From Clostridia bacterium (GTDB lineage: Bacteria > Bacillota > Clostridia > Christensenellales > UBA1242), in contig JALOBO010000001.1 of assembly GCA_023228225.1 (NCBI GenBank), positions 1 to 64,000 on the forward strand: a DNA stretch of 64,000 nt, read 5' to 3'. A model generated the notes under the pieces. It was not told the DNA's origin and did no database searches. It saw nothing but the letters and a program-made list of their open reading frames with translations. This document shows, piece after piece, positions 10,553-21,033 of this stretch; position 1 is the stretch's first letter, and every line of letters begins with the position of its first letter. Position numbers and translations under genes: made by a program.

Positions 10553-10810
10553 TTATTGCTTGATTTTCTTTTTATAGATTACTATTGTTAATCCTAAAAT
10601 CATCACTATATAACCAACAATCCATAAAATGTGTGGATATATACTTTTATGGTCACCAATTAATGCACCTTTTGCTATATCTACTGTGTATGAGAAAGGT
10701 AACGCATTGCAAATCTTTGAAAACGCACCGCCAATCATTTGTTTTGGCATTCAAATTCCACCAAGCAAACCAGTTAAACTAATTGTGTTTTTTATGTCAA
10801 ATCAAATTTA
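10553..10810 (-). pseudogene. Remnant of an ABC-2 type transporter permease
   Basis: The open part (10553-10750, 65 residues) matches the C-terminal end of ABC-2 permeases: an LPFSYTVDIAKGALIG-like stretch, then a final membrane helix and a basic tail. The same frame continues upstream with related-looking sequence (TISLTGLLGGI) but is broken by a TGA at 10751-10753 and by further stops near 10805. No start, ribosome-binding site or partner ATPase is present, so this is a decayed fragment. TGA is not read as Trp in this genome, because the intact neighbours use TGG for Trp and end normally. Confidence 0.6.
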
Positions 10811-10982
10811 AAAATCCACCACTAATATGTGATGATCCATTTCTATTATTCAAAATCCGATTTTAGCAAATATAAGCATTTTTTAATTGCCGAAAAAAGT
10901 ATGGGTAAGGCACATACTCAATAAAAATTTAATGCCTGCAAAACCCACTAAAATAGTGTGGTTTTTGTTGTGATTATAAAAT

Positions 10983-11519
10983 CTATATAAATTTTTTAAA
11001 ATAATTAATTAAAAATTGATATTCTAATTTGTGCGGGAATAATAGTGGGTCGTTATTTCTCATCATATTTAGCAAAGTATTAAGCGGTAAAAATTTTACA
11101 TTGCTTACTTCAAAATCTTGTGGCGTTAATTGCCTAATACTTATGTCATCGCGGACAATATAAACATCAACAAATTCATTATTTTTCATATCGTGGTATA
11201 CAACTTGTTCTTGATAAGAGAACACTAAATCGACATTGCTTGATTTTACCCTATAACCAAGTTCTTCACTACATTTTCTTACAATACATTCTTCTGAGGA
11301 TTCGTATACACCAATATGTGCTCCAAAAGATGCGTCCCAATAATTTGGATAAAATGTTTTGACGCTGTTTCTTTTTTGCAATAATACTTCGTTTTTACTA
11401 TTGATAAGCCATACATGTATTGCGTTATGCCAAATTCCCATTCTGTGTGCGAGTGTTTTATCCGTTATGCCTATTACTTCTCCATTTTCATTAAGCCTGT
11501 TAATTAATTCTCCACTCAT
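10983..11519 (-). CDS. Nudix hydrolase of the isopentenyl-diphosphate isomerase-like type, atypical Nudix box
   Basis: The 178-residue protein has the domain layout of IDI-like Nudix proteins (LINRLNENGEVIG at the N terminus, then NAIHVWLINSKNEVLLQKR). The Nudix box deviates: its first Gly is Ala (GAHIGVYESSEE), and the REUxEE core reads RKCSEE, with Lys replacing the first Glu. Each change needs only one base. The two following Glu, which usually bind metal, are kept, so activity is uncertain. ATG 11519 is chosen because GGAAG lies 5 nt upstream. An IR, GTACG-ctct-CGTAC, at 11537-11550 lies just upstream and could be an operator. Substrate unknown. Confidence 0.8.
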   Translation of the reverse strand: MSGELINRLNENGEVIGITDKTLAHRMGIWHNAIHVWLINSKNEVLLQKRNSVKTFYPNYWDASFGAHIGVYESSEECIVRKCSEELGYRVKSSNVDLVFSYQEQVVYHDMKNNEFVDVYIVRDDISIRQLTPQDFEVSNVKFLPLNTLLNMMRNNDPLLFPHKLEYQFLINYFKKFI

Positions 11520-11616
11520 AAGGTCTTCCTTTTTCTGTACGCTCTCGTACAATATAATATTACATTAAAAAGGCTTAAATGTCAATCCCCCATATTTATT
11601 AATATAAAGTTTCAGT

Positions 11617-11662
11617 CATATACAAATGGCTTAAAATAGTCGTTATAAGCCATTTGTATATG
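11617..11662. repeat. 17-bp perfect inverted repeat
   Basis: CATATACAAATGGCTTA at 11617-11633 and its exact reverse complement at 11646-11662, with a 12-nt loop. It lies between the permease stop and the Nudix gene. It lacks a T-run on either strand, so it is a weak terminator candidate. It may be an RNA stability hairpin or a small dispersed repeat. Confidence 0.6.
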
Positions 11663-11697
11663 ATCTATAATAAATTATTATATAATGATATTCCTAA

Positions 11698-12966
11698 TTA
11701 CGCCCAAATAAGCCAAATTAAAATATAACCTGTAATAACAGCTACAAATGTAAACGGCACTCCAATTTTCATAAACTCTTTTGTACTTACTTCATAACCC
11801 GCTTTTTTTAAAATTCCAAGTGCGGTTATATTTGCTGATGCACCAATAGGCGTTAAATTTCCGCCTAGTGTCGCCCCGCTTATTAGTCCAAAGTATAAAA
11901 TATAGGGTGCTACTCCAAAAGCCGATGAAATAGATGCTACAACGGGTAGCATGGTAGCGACATAAGGAATGTTATCAATAAACGCCGAAAGTAAAACTGA
12001 GCCCCAAACAATTAGCGTATAAACAATAAACAAATTCTCACCGCTTAAAGTTATAAATAAATTACTAATGTCATTTATAATTCCGACTTCGCTTATACTT
12101 GCTATCACAACAAATAGCCCCGTAAGCAGTAATAGTGTAAAATAATCTATTTCTTTTAATGATTTCAAAAAAATATTTTTTTGTTTATTTTTTATATAAT
12201 GACCAACTAATCCAAATAAAAATACTCCCATACAAATTATACCATTTGTTATTGCGTGCTTATTGGTTATAAATGAAACTGATATAAGAAGCACAATCAT
12301 ACTAATTAACAACATTGTCGGAATGTAATTTGTTACCGTTGTTTTTTCATATACTTTAACAGGCTCATTGTTTTTTCTAAATATATATAAAAGTATAAGG
12401 ACCGAAAATAATGCGCTTATCTCTACAACCCAAAATATTCCTATTTTTCCGTTAAACCAAAAAAAGTCTAAAAAATCAAGTCCAGCATACCCGCCTAAAA
12501 GTATAGAAGTAGTATCGCCTACTAGTGTTGCCATACCCTGTAAATTTGACGATATGGCTATTACTATAATACTAGGCACAGGCGAAATTTTAAGTTTTTT
12601 TGCAATATTTAATGCAACGGGGGCGATCATTAACACTGTTGCCACATTATCAATAAATGCAGAAATTACCCCTGCAAAAAGTGCAAGAGAAATTATTGCC
12701 CATTTTACATTTGGTGTTTTTTGTATAATTAAGTCGGCAAGTTTTGCTGGCATTTTTGACTCAATAAACAGGTACACAACACCCATGGTACCAGAAATCA
12801 TAAGGATAACATTCCAGTCAACTGATGTAAAAACTTTATTGATAGGCAGTATGCCAAGAATAACAAACAGTACAGCCGAACTAATGGCAATATATGCTCT
12901 ATATTTTGGAAGTACAAGCAATAAACTATATGTTAAAACAAAAATTCCGAGTGCAAGATATTTCAT
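11698..12966 (-). CDS. ArsB/CitM (ion transporter superfamily) permease
   Basis: A 422-residue integral membrane protein with about 11-12 hydrophobic segments and no large soluble domain. It shows the internal duplication of the ion transporter superfamily: SAFIDNVATVLM in the first half and SAFIDNIPYVATM in the second, each followed by a Gly-rich reentrant stretch (GDTTSILLGG and GATLGGNLTPIG). Such proteins move arsenite, sodium/proton or organic anions. No ars gene (ArsR, ArsA, ArsC) is near, so arsenite specificity is not supported. The gene is monocistronic as far as can be seen. Substrate left open. Confidence 0.8.
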   Translation of the reverse strand: MKYLALGIFVLTYSLLLVLPKYRAYIAISSAVLFVILGILPINKVFTSVDWNVILMISGTMGVVYLFIESKMPAKLADLIIQKTPNVKWAIISLALFAGVISAFIDNVATVLMIAPVALNIAKKLKISPVPSIIVIAISSNLQGMATLVGDTTSILLGGYAGLDFLDFFWFNGKIGIFWVVEISALFSVLILLYIFRKNNEPVKVYEKTTVTNYIPTMLLISMIVLLISVSFITNKHAITNGIICMGVFLFGLVGHYIKNKQKNIFLKSLKEIDYFTLLLLTGLFVVIASISEVGIINDISNLFITLSGENLFIVYTLIVWGSVLLSAFIDNIPYVATMLPVVASISSAFGVAPYILYFGLISGATLGGNLTPIGASANITALGILKKAGYEVSTKEFMKIGVPFTFVAVITGYILIWLIWA

Positions 12967-13151
12967 TTTTCAACCTTTATTTTTATTATAAAAATCGGAC
13001 AATATATAATCCCATATTATAAAAATATTGTCAATTTTTTTGTTTGACAAATTTAAGCATAAAAATTTTTAAAAACTTAAAACTATACCGGTTTTTTACA
13101 AATGATTATTTTATACTTTTCTTACTTAAAAAATTATAAGGTGGTAGTGGT

Positions 13152-13595
13152 ATGGTTTATTTTAGTTTAGAAAACAAACTATGGAAAATTTTTTTATCGA
13201 TGGATTGTGAGTTTACTTGCAATGAGTTACAAACAGTATTAGCAAAAAATTCAATTAATCTTTCTAACCGACTTTTAAAAAATATATTGTTTTTATACTG
13301 CAATATGCAATATTTAAGTTATGATAATAAAAAATTTGTAAAGAACTTCGTTATACTTAATAATTACTCAAATAAAGAAACGAAAGCAATTATAAAATTT
13401 GCAATTTCTAATAAAAATCACAACTTTTCTTTAAACGACTTAAAAAATGAACTTGATTGTAACAATGTGAACTACACAACGCCGGTTTTACATAAAATTA
13501 TTGGTTTTTTAATGCGCGAAAGATTTATAAAAATTATAGAGGAAAATGTTTTTGTAAAAGCAGATTTATTAGATAGGTACGAGCATACCAGGTAA
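13152..13595 (+). CDS. Hypothetical protein with two winged-helix-like halves
   Basis: This 147-residue protein is not recognised. It appears to consist of two similar halves. About residues 20-62 and 92-138 each show a short helix-turn-helix-like pattern (FTCNELQTVLAKN / FSLNDLKNELDCN). Each is followed by a longer helix and a short beta wing ending in K-x-F-V-K or N-V-F-V-K. This resembles tandem winged-helix domains, which could bind DNA or RNA; this is inference from pattern only. The start ATG follows AAGGTGG at a normal distance. It is convergent with enolase. Confidence 0.55.
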   Translation: MVYFSLENKLWKIFLSMDCEFTCNELQTVLAKNSINLSNRLLKNILFLYCNMQYLSYDNKKFVKNFVILNNYSNKETKAIIKFAISNKNHNFSLNDLKNELDCNNVNYTTPVLHKIIGFLMRERFIKIIEENVFVKADLLDRYEHTR

Positions 13596-13656
13596 TTTTT
13601 AAATAAACTAGTATAAACCTCTTGACTGAGCAAGTGGCTATATTTTGTGTTTATAA

Positions 13657-14970
<1,314 letters not shown>

Positions 14971-15045
14971 TTATAATAAGCAATTATATCAAATCAAAAA
15001 TATAAAGAAAACTAAAAATATAAGATTTTTAATATTATTTTAGTT

Positions 15046-15849
15046 TTATTTAGTTACAAATTTGCTGTTTAGTTTTTTAAAAAAGTTAATATGATTCAAT
15101 CTTAATCTCTTAATTTTTTTTGAACATACATTAGTTGTTATGCATTTTACTTCATTAAATTCGAAATTTTCGCCATCAATTGAAGCAATTATATTACTGC
15201 TTTCTTTTATTGGTAAAATTTCAATTTGCACATTATCCGGAAGTACCATAGGATTTTTTAGTGTTTGGTTAATTATATTATTAACAGCGCCAACAGGAAT
15301 TAACTGCATTGTATATAACGAATCATGTATTATTGCTCCGCCATAACTTAAACTATGAGCGGTAGAGCCTACACTCGTGCAAATAATTAAGGCATCTCCA
15401 ATAAATCTCTCCGTATGAATATTATCAATATTAATATCAAACTTTGCAAGACTAAGGTCTTTTCTCCTTATCATAATTTCGTTTAGTGAATGGAACTTTT
15501 TTGTTTCGGTTTTCGTTTTTATTGTATTTTTTTGTATTCCAGTTTCTATGATTGTATAATTTCCATTTTTTATGTTTTGCACAAAAAAATCTAATTCTTT
15601 AATTTCAATTTCTTGTAAAAACCCTAGCGTGCCAGCGTTTATTCCAACATACATGGTGTTTTCGTTATATTCGCTAGTTTTTAGCATTCTAATAAAACTA
15701 CCATCTCCGCCTATTGCGATAGATAATTCTGGGTTTTCTCCTACTAAATCAAAACCTTCTATTAAAAGTTTTGTTTTAAGTATATTATAAACCGCTTTTG
15801 ATTGCTCGTTTTCATTAGTAAATAGTTTTACTGTTTTTATACTTTTCAT
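15046..15849 (-). CDS. nadK: NAD kinase
   Basis: NAD kinase makes NADP from NAD and ATP. The 267-residue protein carries the GGDGSFIRML motif (about residues 47-56), whose Asp is catalytic. It also has an NE pair (LNEIMIRR) and the Gly-rich loop GSTAHSLSYGGAII near residue 160, all typical of bacterial NadK. It is cytoplasmic. AAGGAAA precedes the ATG. It lies 40 bp downstream of queH on the same strand, so the two are probably co-transcribed. Confidence 0.93.
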   Translation of the reverse strand: MKSIKTVKLFTNENEQSKAVYNILKTKLLIEGFDLVGENPELSIAIGGDGSFIRMLKTSEYNENTMYVGINAGTLGFLQEIEIKELDFFVQNIKNGNYTIIETGIQKNTIKTKTETKKFHSLNEIMIRRKDLSLAKFDINIDNIHTERFIGDALIICTSVGSTAHSLSYGGAIIHDSLYTMQLIPVGAVNNIINQTLKNPMVLPDNVQIEILPIKESSNIIASIDGENFEFNEVKCITTNVCSKKIKRLRLNHINFFKKLNSKFVTK

Positions 15850-15889
15850 ATATTTCCTTGTTTTTTTAAACTACCATTACAATATTATT

Positions 15890-16564
15890 TTATTCCATTT
15901 TTTTGTTTATTGAAAACTTACAACCACAATAATTTTGTCGATATAAATTATATTCTTTACTATACTCTATGCTTTTTTTATAGCCTTCACTTTTTTTAAA
16001 ATCGTTATTTAAAAATTTTGCATTTTTAAACATATCCTTTGCTTTTTCACCCAGTTCATTAACCCATTCAGCATTTTTATAAGGGCTTACGGTAAGGGTA
16101 GTAGTAAAATAATCAAAGATAAATTTTTTAGCAATTTCGGCTGTCTTGTCAATTCTTAACTTATAGCATAAATAACATCTTTTATCGCCTTCACTACAAT
16201 CTTCTTGACCTTTAATTGCATTATAATACTCTTGTGGATTAAACTTAATTGTTTTAATTTTAATTGGTAATAATTTATAAACAGCATTTGCGTTTTTGTT
16301 TTTTTCTTTTGCCAACTTATTATAAATTTTAATGAGTCGCTTTTGCTCGTTAAGCCTTTTTGTATATTCTTTGTCTGGGTAAAGATTTGGATTATAATAA
16401 AATACTGTAATGTTAAAATACTCCTGCAATACTCTTAAAACATAACTACTGCAAGGACCACAACAACTATGCAATAATAAAGTGGGCTTTTTGCCACTTA
16501 GTAAAATATCATTTATTTCCTTTTGCATTAATTGATTATAATTTGTTTTTATATTTTGTGTCAT
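15890..16564 (-). CDS. queH: Epoxyqueuosine reductase QueH
   Basis: QueH performs the last step of queuosine synthesis, reducing epoxyqueuosine to queuosine in the wobble position of GUN-decoding tRNAs. It is the non-homologous replacement for QueG. The 224-residue protein has the family Cys set: HSCCGPCSSYVL near residue 33, CSEGDKRCYLCYKLR near residue 130 and YCGCKFS near the C terminus. These bind an iron-sulfur cluster and a second iron. The LTVSPYKN segment is also typical. It shares the spacer 16565-16688 with the divergent argS. No other queuosine gene is in the window. Confidence 0.92.
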   Translation of the reverse strand: MTQNIKTNYNQLMQKEINDILLSGKKPTLLLHSCCGPCSSYVLRVLQEYFNITVFYYNPNLYPDKEYTKRLNEQKRLIKIYNKLAKEKNKNANAVYKLLPIKIKTIKFNPQEYYNAIKGQEDCSEGDKRCYLCYKLRIDKTAEIAKKFIFDYFTTTLTVSPYKNAEWVNELGEKAKDMFKNAKFLNNDFKKSEGYKKSIEYSKEYNLYRQNYCGCKFSINKKME

Positions 16565-16621
16565 ATAACATTATAAATCAACCCTCTTATTTTGTAAAAC
16601 AAAAACTATATGCAGTTCTTA

Positions 16622-16650
16622 TTGTTTTTTATACGTAAATTTGTTATAAT
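16622..16650 (+). promoter_or_regulatory. argS promoter
   Basis: TTGTTT (16622-16627), 17-bp spacer, TATAAT (16645-16650) with an extended TG element. It lies 38 bp before the argS ATG. No T-box leader fits in this short space. Confidence 0.65.
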
Positions 16651-16688
16651 ACATTATAAATAATAATTATGAGTTACGAGGCAAGTCT

Positions 16689-18440
16689 ATGAATTTGATA
16701 ACAAAAACAGAAGAATTAGTAAAAGAAATTCTCGAACAAAATGGTTATGGCATACAAAATGTAGTTCTAGAAAATACAAGTCGCCCAGACCTTGGTCAAT
16801 TTCAAATTAATGTTGCTATGAGTATAGCAAAAAAAATTCACTGTAATCCACTCAATGTTGCGACTAAAATTAAAAATGAGTTAAATAAAAGCGAACTTTT
16901 TTATAATGTTAATATTGCAGGAGCGGGTTTTGTTAATATATCGTTTTCTAACAATACTTTAATAGGCTTTGCAAATGAATATTTGAAAGATTTGAAGCAA
17001 GCATTTACCACTGATTATAAGAAAAAAATATTTATTGATTATGGTGGGGCTAATATAGCCAAAGCATTACATGTAGGCCATTTACGCAGTGCCGATATTG
17101 GTGAAGCACTTAAAAGACTTACTCAAATGCTAGGAATAGAAGTTGTGAGCGATGTACACTTTGGTGATATAGGAAGACAGTCTGGTATAATTATATCTGA
17201 AATTAAACGCAATTTCCCAGACTTGGTGTTTTTTGACTTAAATTTTAAAGGCAAGTATCCTACAAATATTCCTATAACCGCAAAAGATTTAGATGTTTTG
17301 TATCCGATTGCTAGTAAGGACGCAAAAGAAAGTGAAGAACGAATGGAAGAAGTTAGGCAAATTACTTCAGACCTAGAAAGCGGAAACAAAGGGTACATTG
17401 CACTTTGGAATATAATTAAGAAACTCTCAATAAAAAACATTAAAAAAATATATGCACGTATAAATACATCGTTTGATTTATGGGAGGGAGAAAGTGATTG
17501 CTATCCATATATTCCCACTATCCTTGAACATTTTAAAAAAAATAATTTTATGTATGAAAGCGAAGGTGCATATGTAATAGATGTCGCCGAAGAAGACGAT
17601 GAATTAAAAATACCACCATTGATTGTAATTAAAACAAACGGTTCTACCGTATACGGAACAAGAGAACTAGCAACTCTATATTCTCGTATAAAAAGATTTA
17701 AGCCTGATGAAATTTGGTATGTGGTAGATAATAGACAAGAAATGTATTTTAAACAAGTTTTTCGCGCCGCCTATAAAACTGGGTTAGTACCAAAAACAAC
17801 AGAACTTAAATTTGCAGGCTTCGGCACGATGAATGGTAATGATGGCAAACCTTTTAAAACTCGTGATGGCGGTGTAATGCAATTAACCGATTTGCTTGAC
17901 AGCGTAAAACAAATTTCACTTGAAAAATTAAACCCTTCTATAACGAACACAAAGCAGCGCGAAGAAATTTCAAAAAAAATTGCAGTTTCCGCAGTAAAAT
18001 TCGCTGATTTATTGCCTAATCGTTCAACTGATTATATATTTGATATTGATAAATTCGTGTCGCTTGAAGGTAAAACTGGTCCATATTTATTATACTCAGT
18101 AATTAGAATTAAATCTTTATTAAATAAAGCAATAGCGAAAGGTCTTTCAATAGGTAAAATTGAAATCTTAACGGGTGCTACTGACAAAGATATCTTATCA
18201 AAACTAGTTACATTAAATAAAATGCTGAATAAAGCATTTTACACTCAATCAGTTAATGATATTGCCGAATATCTGTATAATCTGATTACTACTTACAATA
18301 AATTTTACTCCGAAAACAACATACTAAACGAGCAAAATATTAAACTGCGTGATTCTTGGTTAGCGTTATCTCAACTAATCTACAATATAAGCAAATCATT
18401 AATTGAAATTTTAGGTATGGAGATACCGGAAAAAATGTAA
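16689..18440 (+). CDS. argS: Arginyl-tRNA synthetase
   Basis: Charges tRNA-Arg with arginine, including the tRNA-Arg(ACG) at 9454 and the tRNA-Arg(UCG) genes around 22.7 kb. The 583-residue class Ia enzyme has the N-terminal Add1 domain that contacts the tRNA D loop. The HIGH-type motif HVGH is at residues 128-131 (GGANIAKALHVGH). The KMSK loop is degenerate (GKPFKTRDGG), as is usual in many ArgRS, and a C-terminal DALR anticodon-binding domain follows. ACGAGG at 16676-16681 supports the ATG. Confidence 0.95.
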   Translation: MNLITKTEELVKEILEQNGYGIQNVVLENTSRPDLGQFQINVAMSIAKKIHCNPLNVATKIKNELNKSELFYNVNIAGAGFVNISFSNNTLIGFANEYLKDLKQAFTTDYKKKIFIDYGGANIAKALHVGHLRSADIGEALKRLTQMLGIEVVSDVHFGDIGRQSGIIISEIKRNFPDLVFFDLNFKGKYPTNIPITAKDLDVLYPIASKDAKESEERMEEVRQITSDLESGNKGYIALWNIIKKLSIKNIKKIYARINTSFDLWEGESDCYPYIPTILEHFKKNNFMYESEGAYVIDVAEEDDELKIPPLIVIKTNGSTVYGTRELATLYSRIKRFKPDEIWYVVDNRQEMYFKQVFRAAYKTGLVPKTTELKFAGFGTMNGNDGKPFKTRDGGVMQLTDLLDSVKQISLEKLNPSITNTKQREEISKKIAVSAVKFADLLPNRSTDYIFDIDKFVSLEGKTGPYLLYSVIRIKSLLNKAIAKGLSIGKIEILTGATDKDILSKLVTLNKMLNKAFYTQSVNDIAEYLYNLITTYNKFYSENNILNEQNIKLRDSWLALSQLIYNISKSLIEILGMEIPEKM

Positions 18441-18480
18441 TCTATAAAGAAAATAGTCTGCAATTGAAGGCTGTATTTTA

Positions 18481-19650
18481 TTAATTTAAATCAATTTTCA
18501 TTTGTTTGCTTGTTGGTTTGTTTTTATACATTTTTTTATCTGCGTCTCTAATCATAAAATCTTTATCAATAGTTTTGTGCGGTTCATTTATACAAACACC
18601 ATAACTAAATGATATTTTGTAGTTTTTAAGCATTTGATTATGTGCATCAATGTCAGTTTGTATATTATTAATAATGTATTTGATTTCTTCGGGTGCTTTA
18701 AGAATTGCGCCAATTATAAATTCGTCACCACCTGGGCGCGCTACTAAATCGCTGGACTTAATTTCACGCGCTAAGATGTGAGCAAATGCCTTTAATACTT
18801 CATCGCCCTCTTTATGCCCATAAATATCGTTTATAGATTTGAAATCATTTAAATCAAAATATATAATTGCAAAATAACTACTTATAGATTTAGGAAATAT
18901 TGAAAAATATTTCTGAATTCCATAATTGTTTTGAATTCCGGTTAAAAAATCAGTACCCGCATTACTACTCATAATCATTAAATGCAATAATAATAATGAT
19001 ATTGCAATAAAAGGATACAAGGTGGCAAAATTTGTAATTCCTTTGCCTTGTAAAAATACAAATAGTACAGGAAAAATTATATTTATAATTATAAGTAGCG
19101 CCAACAATTTATTACTTCTTGCTACTATATTGAATGATTTTAAATGTTTTCTAATAAGATTAAAACACACATAAATTAAAGGAAAAAGAACGCCAATCAC
19201 TATTAAAAAATATAAATTTCCCCTTGAATAGTTATTATTTGCGTCCAGTTTAAAAATCCAACCAAGCCAAACACTTGAAATTGATAGCAACAAAACGAAG
19301 CCCGTCGATAAACAAGATATGTTTCTTATATTTTTATATTCTTTCTCATCAAAATCCGCACTGTATTGAACAAACGTTGCAATTTTCGCAGTAAGTAGAG
19401 CAGCAAAAGTAAATAGGAGTATGTTTGCTATATAACTAATAATTGTAATAAATAAACCAGTCTGCCCAATTAAAAACCAACACAAAATGTCTAGTACTTG
19501 CGCAATAATTACACAAATTAAGGCACTTGAAAACAATTTATTGTGTAACTCATTGCTTTTGCGTGAATTTAATTTACAGTCAAAATAAATTATCGCTAGT
19601 ATAAATAGCGAAAAAAAATTTGTTGCATTAAAAGTTATAAAATTATCCAT
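18481..19650 (-). CDS. Membrane-anchored diguanylate cyclase (GGDEF), copy 1
   Basis: GGDEF enzymes join two GTP into cyclic di-GMP. The 389-residue protein has about seven hydrophobic N-terminal segments (residues 10-235), probably a membrane sensor, then a GGDEF domain. The active-site motif GGDEF is intact (ARPGGDEFII). The inhibitory site five residues before it reads KSSD instead of RxxD, so product feedback is probably weaker. No EAL or other output domain is present. GAGGAAAA precedes the ATG. It lies 21 bp after a paralogue of the same architecture, so the pair is a tandem duplication and probably one operon. No c-di-GMP receptor is seen in the window. Confidence 0.9.
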   Translation of the reverse strand: MDNFITFNATNFFSLFILAIIYFDCKLNSRKSNELHNKLFSSALICVIIAQVLDILCWFLIGQTGLFITIISYIANILLFTFAALLTAKIATFVQYSADFDEKEYKNIRNISCLSTGFVLLLSISSVWLGWIFKLDANNNYSRGNLYFLIVIGVLFPLIYVCFNLIRKHLKSFNIVARSNKLLALLIIINIIFPVLFVFLQGKGITNFATLYPFIAISLLLLHLMIMSSNAGTDFLTGIQNNYGIQKYFSIFPKSISSYFAIIYFDLNDFKSINDIYGHKEGDEVLKAFAHILAREIKSSDLVARPGGDEFIIGAILKAPEEIKYIINNIQTDIDAHNQMLKNYKISFSYGVCINEPHKTIDKDFMIRDADKKMYKNKPTSKQMKIDLN

Positions 19651-19671
19651 TTTTTCCTCTTTGCTATAAAA

Positions 19672-20838
19672 CTATATATCTAATTCAAGTTGTTTGCTAA
19701 TAGATTTGTTAGAGTACATTTTTTCATCTGCTTCGTTAATTAATTGTTCATAATTAAGACTATGGCGTGGCTTATTAATACTTATACCATAACTAAATGA
19801 CATTTTGTAGTTTTTTACAGTTTGATTGTATTTATTTACCTCTGCCTGTATTGATTTTATTATTGAATCCAGTTCTTCGGGATCTTTAAGCGTTACTCCT
19901 ATAAAAAATTCATCGCCACCATGTCTTGCGGCTATATCGCCAGATTTAATTTCCTTTGCCAATATTTCTGCAAATGCCTTTAATACTTCATCGCCTTCTT
20001 TATGCCCAAATTTGTCATTTATAAATTTAAAATTGTTTAAATCAAAAAATACGATGGCATAGTAATAGTTTGTAATTTTCGGAAAATATGCAAAATGCTT
20101 ATTTACACCAAAATTGTTTTTTAATTTTGTTAAAAAATCGGTACCAGCAGTATTTGCCATTGTTATTAAATGCATTATTACTGTTGATAAAGTAATAAAA
20201 GGAAAAATAACTGCAACATTGGTTACATTCATTCCTTGTAATACTATTAGACCAATGGGCACTATAATATTAATAATTAATAGAAGAATAATCATTTTAT
20301 TGTCTTTCAAAATTCTATTAAAAGTTTTTGCATACTTTAATACTAGTTTTACAAAAATATAACCTACTGGAAAAAACACACCTGCCATCATTAAATAGTA
20401 CCAGTCTTCTCGATGATACAAATTGTTAGAATCTACGCTAAATATAAAATGTCCCCATATACTCACTGTACACAATATAGCCACATAGGCAACAGTAAAA
20501 TAACATATGGTTTTTAATTTTTTATATGATTCAATTTTAAAATCTGAACTGTATTGAATATACATTGCCATTTTAGCAACCATTAATGCAGAAATAGAAA
20601 ATAATAATACATTTAAGCCATATCCCATAATCGTATAAAAAACACCCTGTCGCCCGTTAACAAACCAACAAGCAATATCAAGTGTTTGCGCCAGTAGTGC
20701 AAAAAGCAAAGCATCGCGCCAAATGCTTTTGTGAAAATCTTTATTTCGGCTAAGATATAAAGACATATCAATTAACAGTATTGCAAGTACTGCAAGAGCA
20801 AAAAAATTTATTGAATTAAAAAGAAGAAAATTTTCCAT
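19672..20838 (-). CDS. Membrane-anchored diguanylate cyclase (GGDEF), copy 2
   Basis: A 388-residue paralogue of the preceding gene, collinear along its whole length. It has about seven N-terminal membrane segments, then a GGDEF domain with intact catalytic motif (ARHGGDEFFIG). The I-site position also lacks the Arg (KSGD). The two N-terminal halves are clearly related (NFxxFNxxNFF at the start of both) but have diverged more than the cyclase domains, which suggests they sense different signals. It is the first gene of the pair. The 195 bp upstream, to the next gene at 21034, hold nothing recognisable. Confidence 0.9.
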   Translation of the reverse strand: MENFLLFNSINFFALAVLAILLIDMSLYLSRNKDFHKSIWRDALLFALLAQTLDIACWFVNGRQGVFYTIMGYGLNVLLFSISALMVAKMAMYIQYSSDFKIESYKKLKTICYFTVAYVAILCTVSIWGHFIFSVDSNNLYHREDWYYLMMAGVFFPVGYIFVKLVLKYAKTFNRILKDNKMIILLLIINIIVPIGLIVLQGMNVTNVAVIFPFITLSTVIMHLITMANTAGTDFLTKLKNNFGVNKHFAYFPKITNYYYAIVFFDLNNFKFINDKFGHKEGDEVLKAFAEILAKEIKSGDIAARHGGDEFFIGVTLKDPEELDSIIKSIQAEVNKYNQTVKNYKMSFSYGISINKPRHSLNYEQLINEADEKMYSNKSISKQLELDI

Positions 20839-21033
20839 ACAATCCCCGATAAAAATTTCTTGAACTTTTGTTGAATTAATCAGTATTAACTGTATGTTAA
20901 CACATATTTTTCAACATTGTAAAACAAAATTGTGCATATTAAACAGTAATTTAGTAATTTGTCATTCAATTTCTTAATTATTCATCAATATTATATCGTA
21001 TTTTTTAAATTAGTGGATTGTTTGCTAAGGAAG

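Noticed and set aside
10751..10753. TGA read as Trp to join the ABC-2 permease fragments (alternative genetic code)
   Set aside because: Intact genes nearby use TGG for Trp and end normally, and more stops follow upstream in the fragment, so it is simply a decayed gene.
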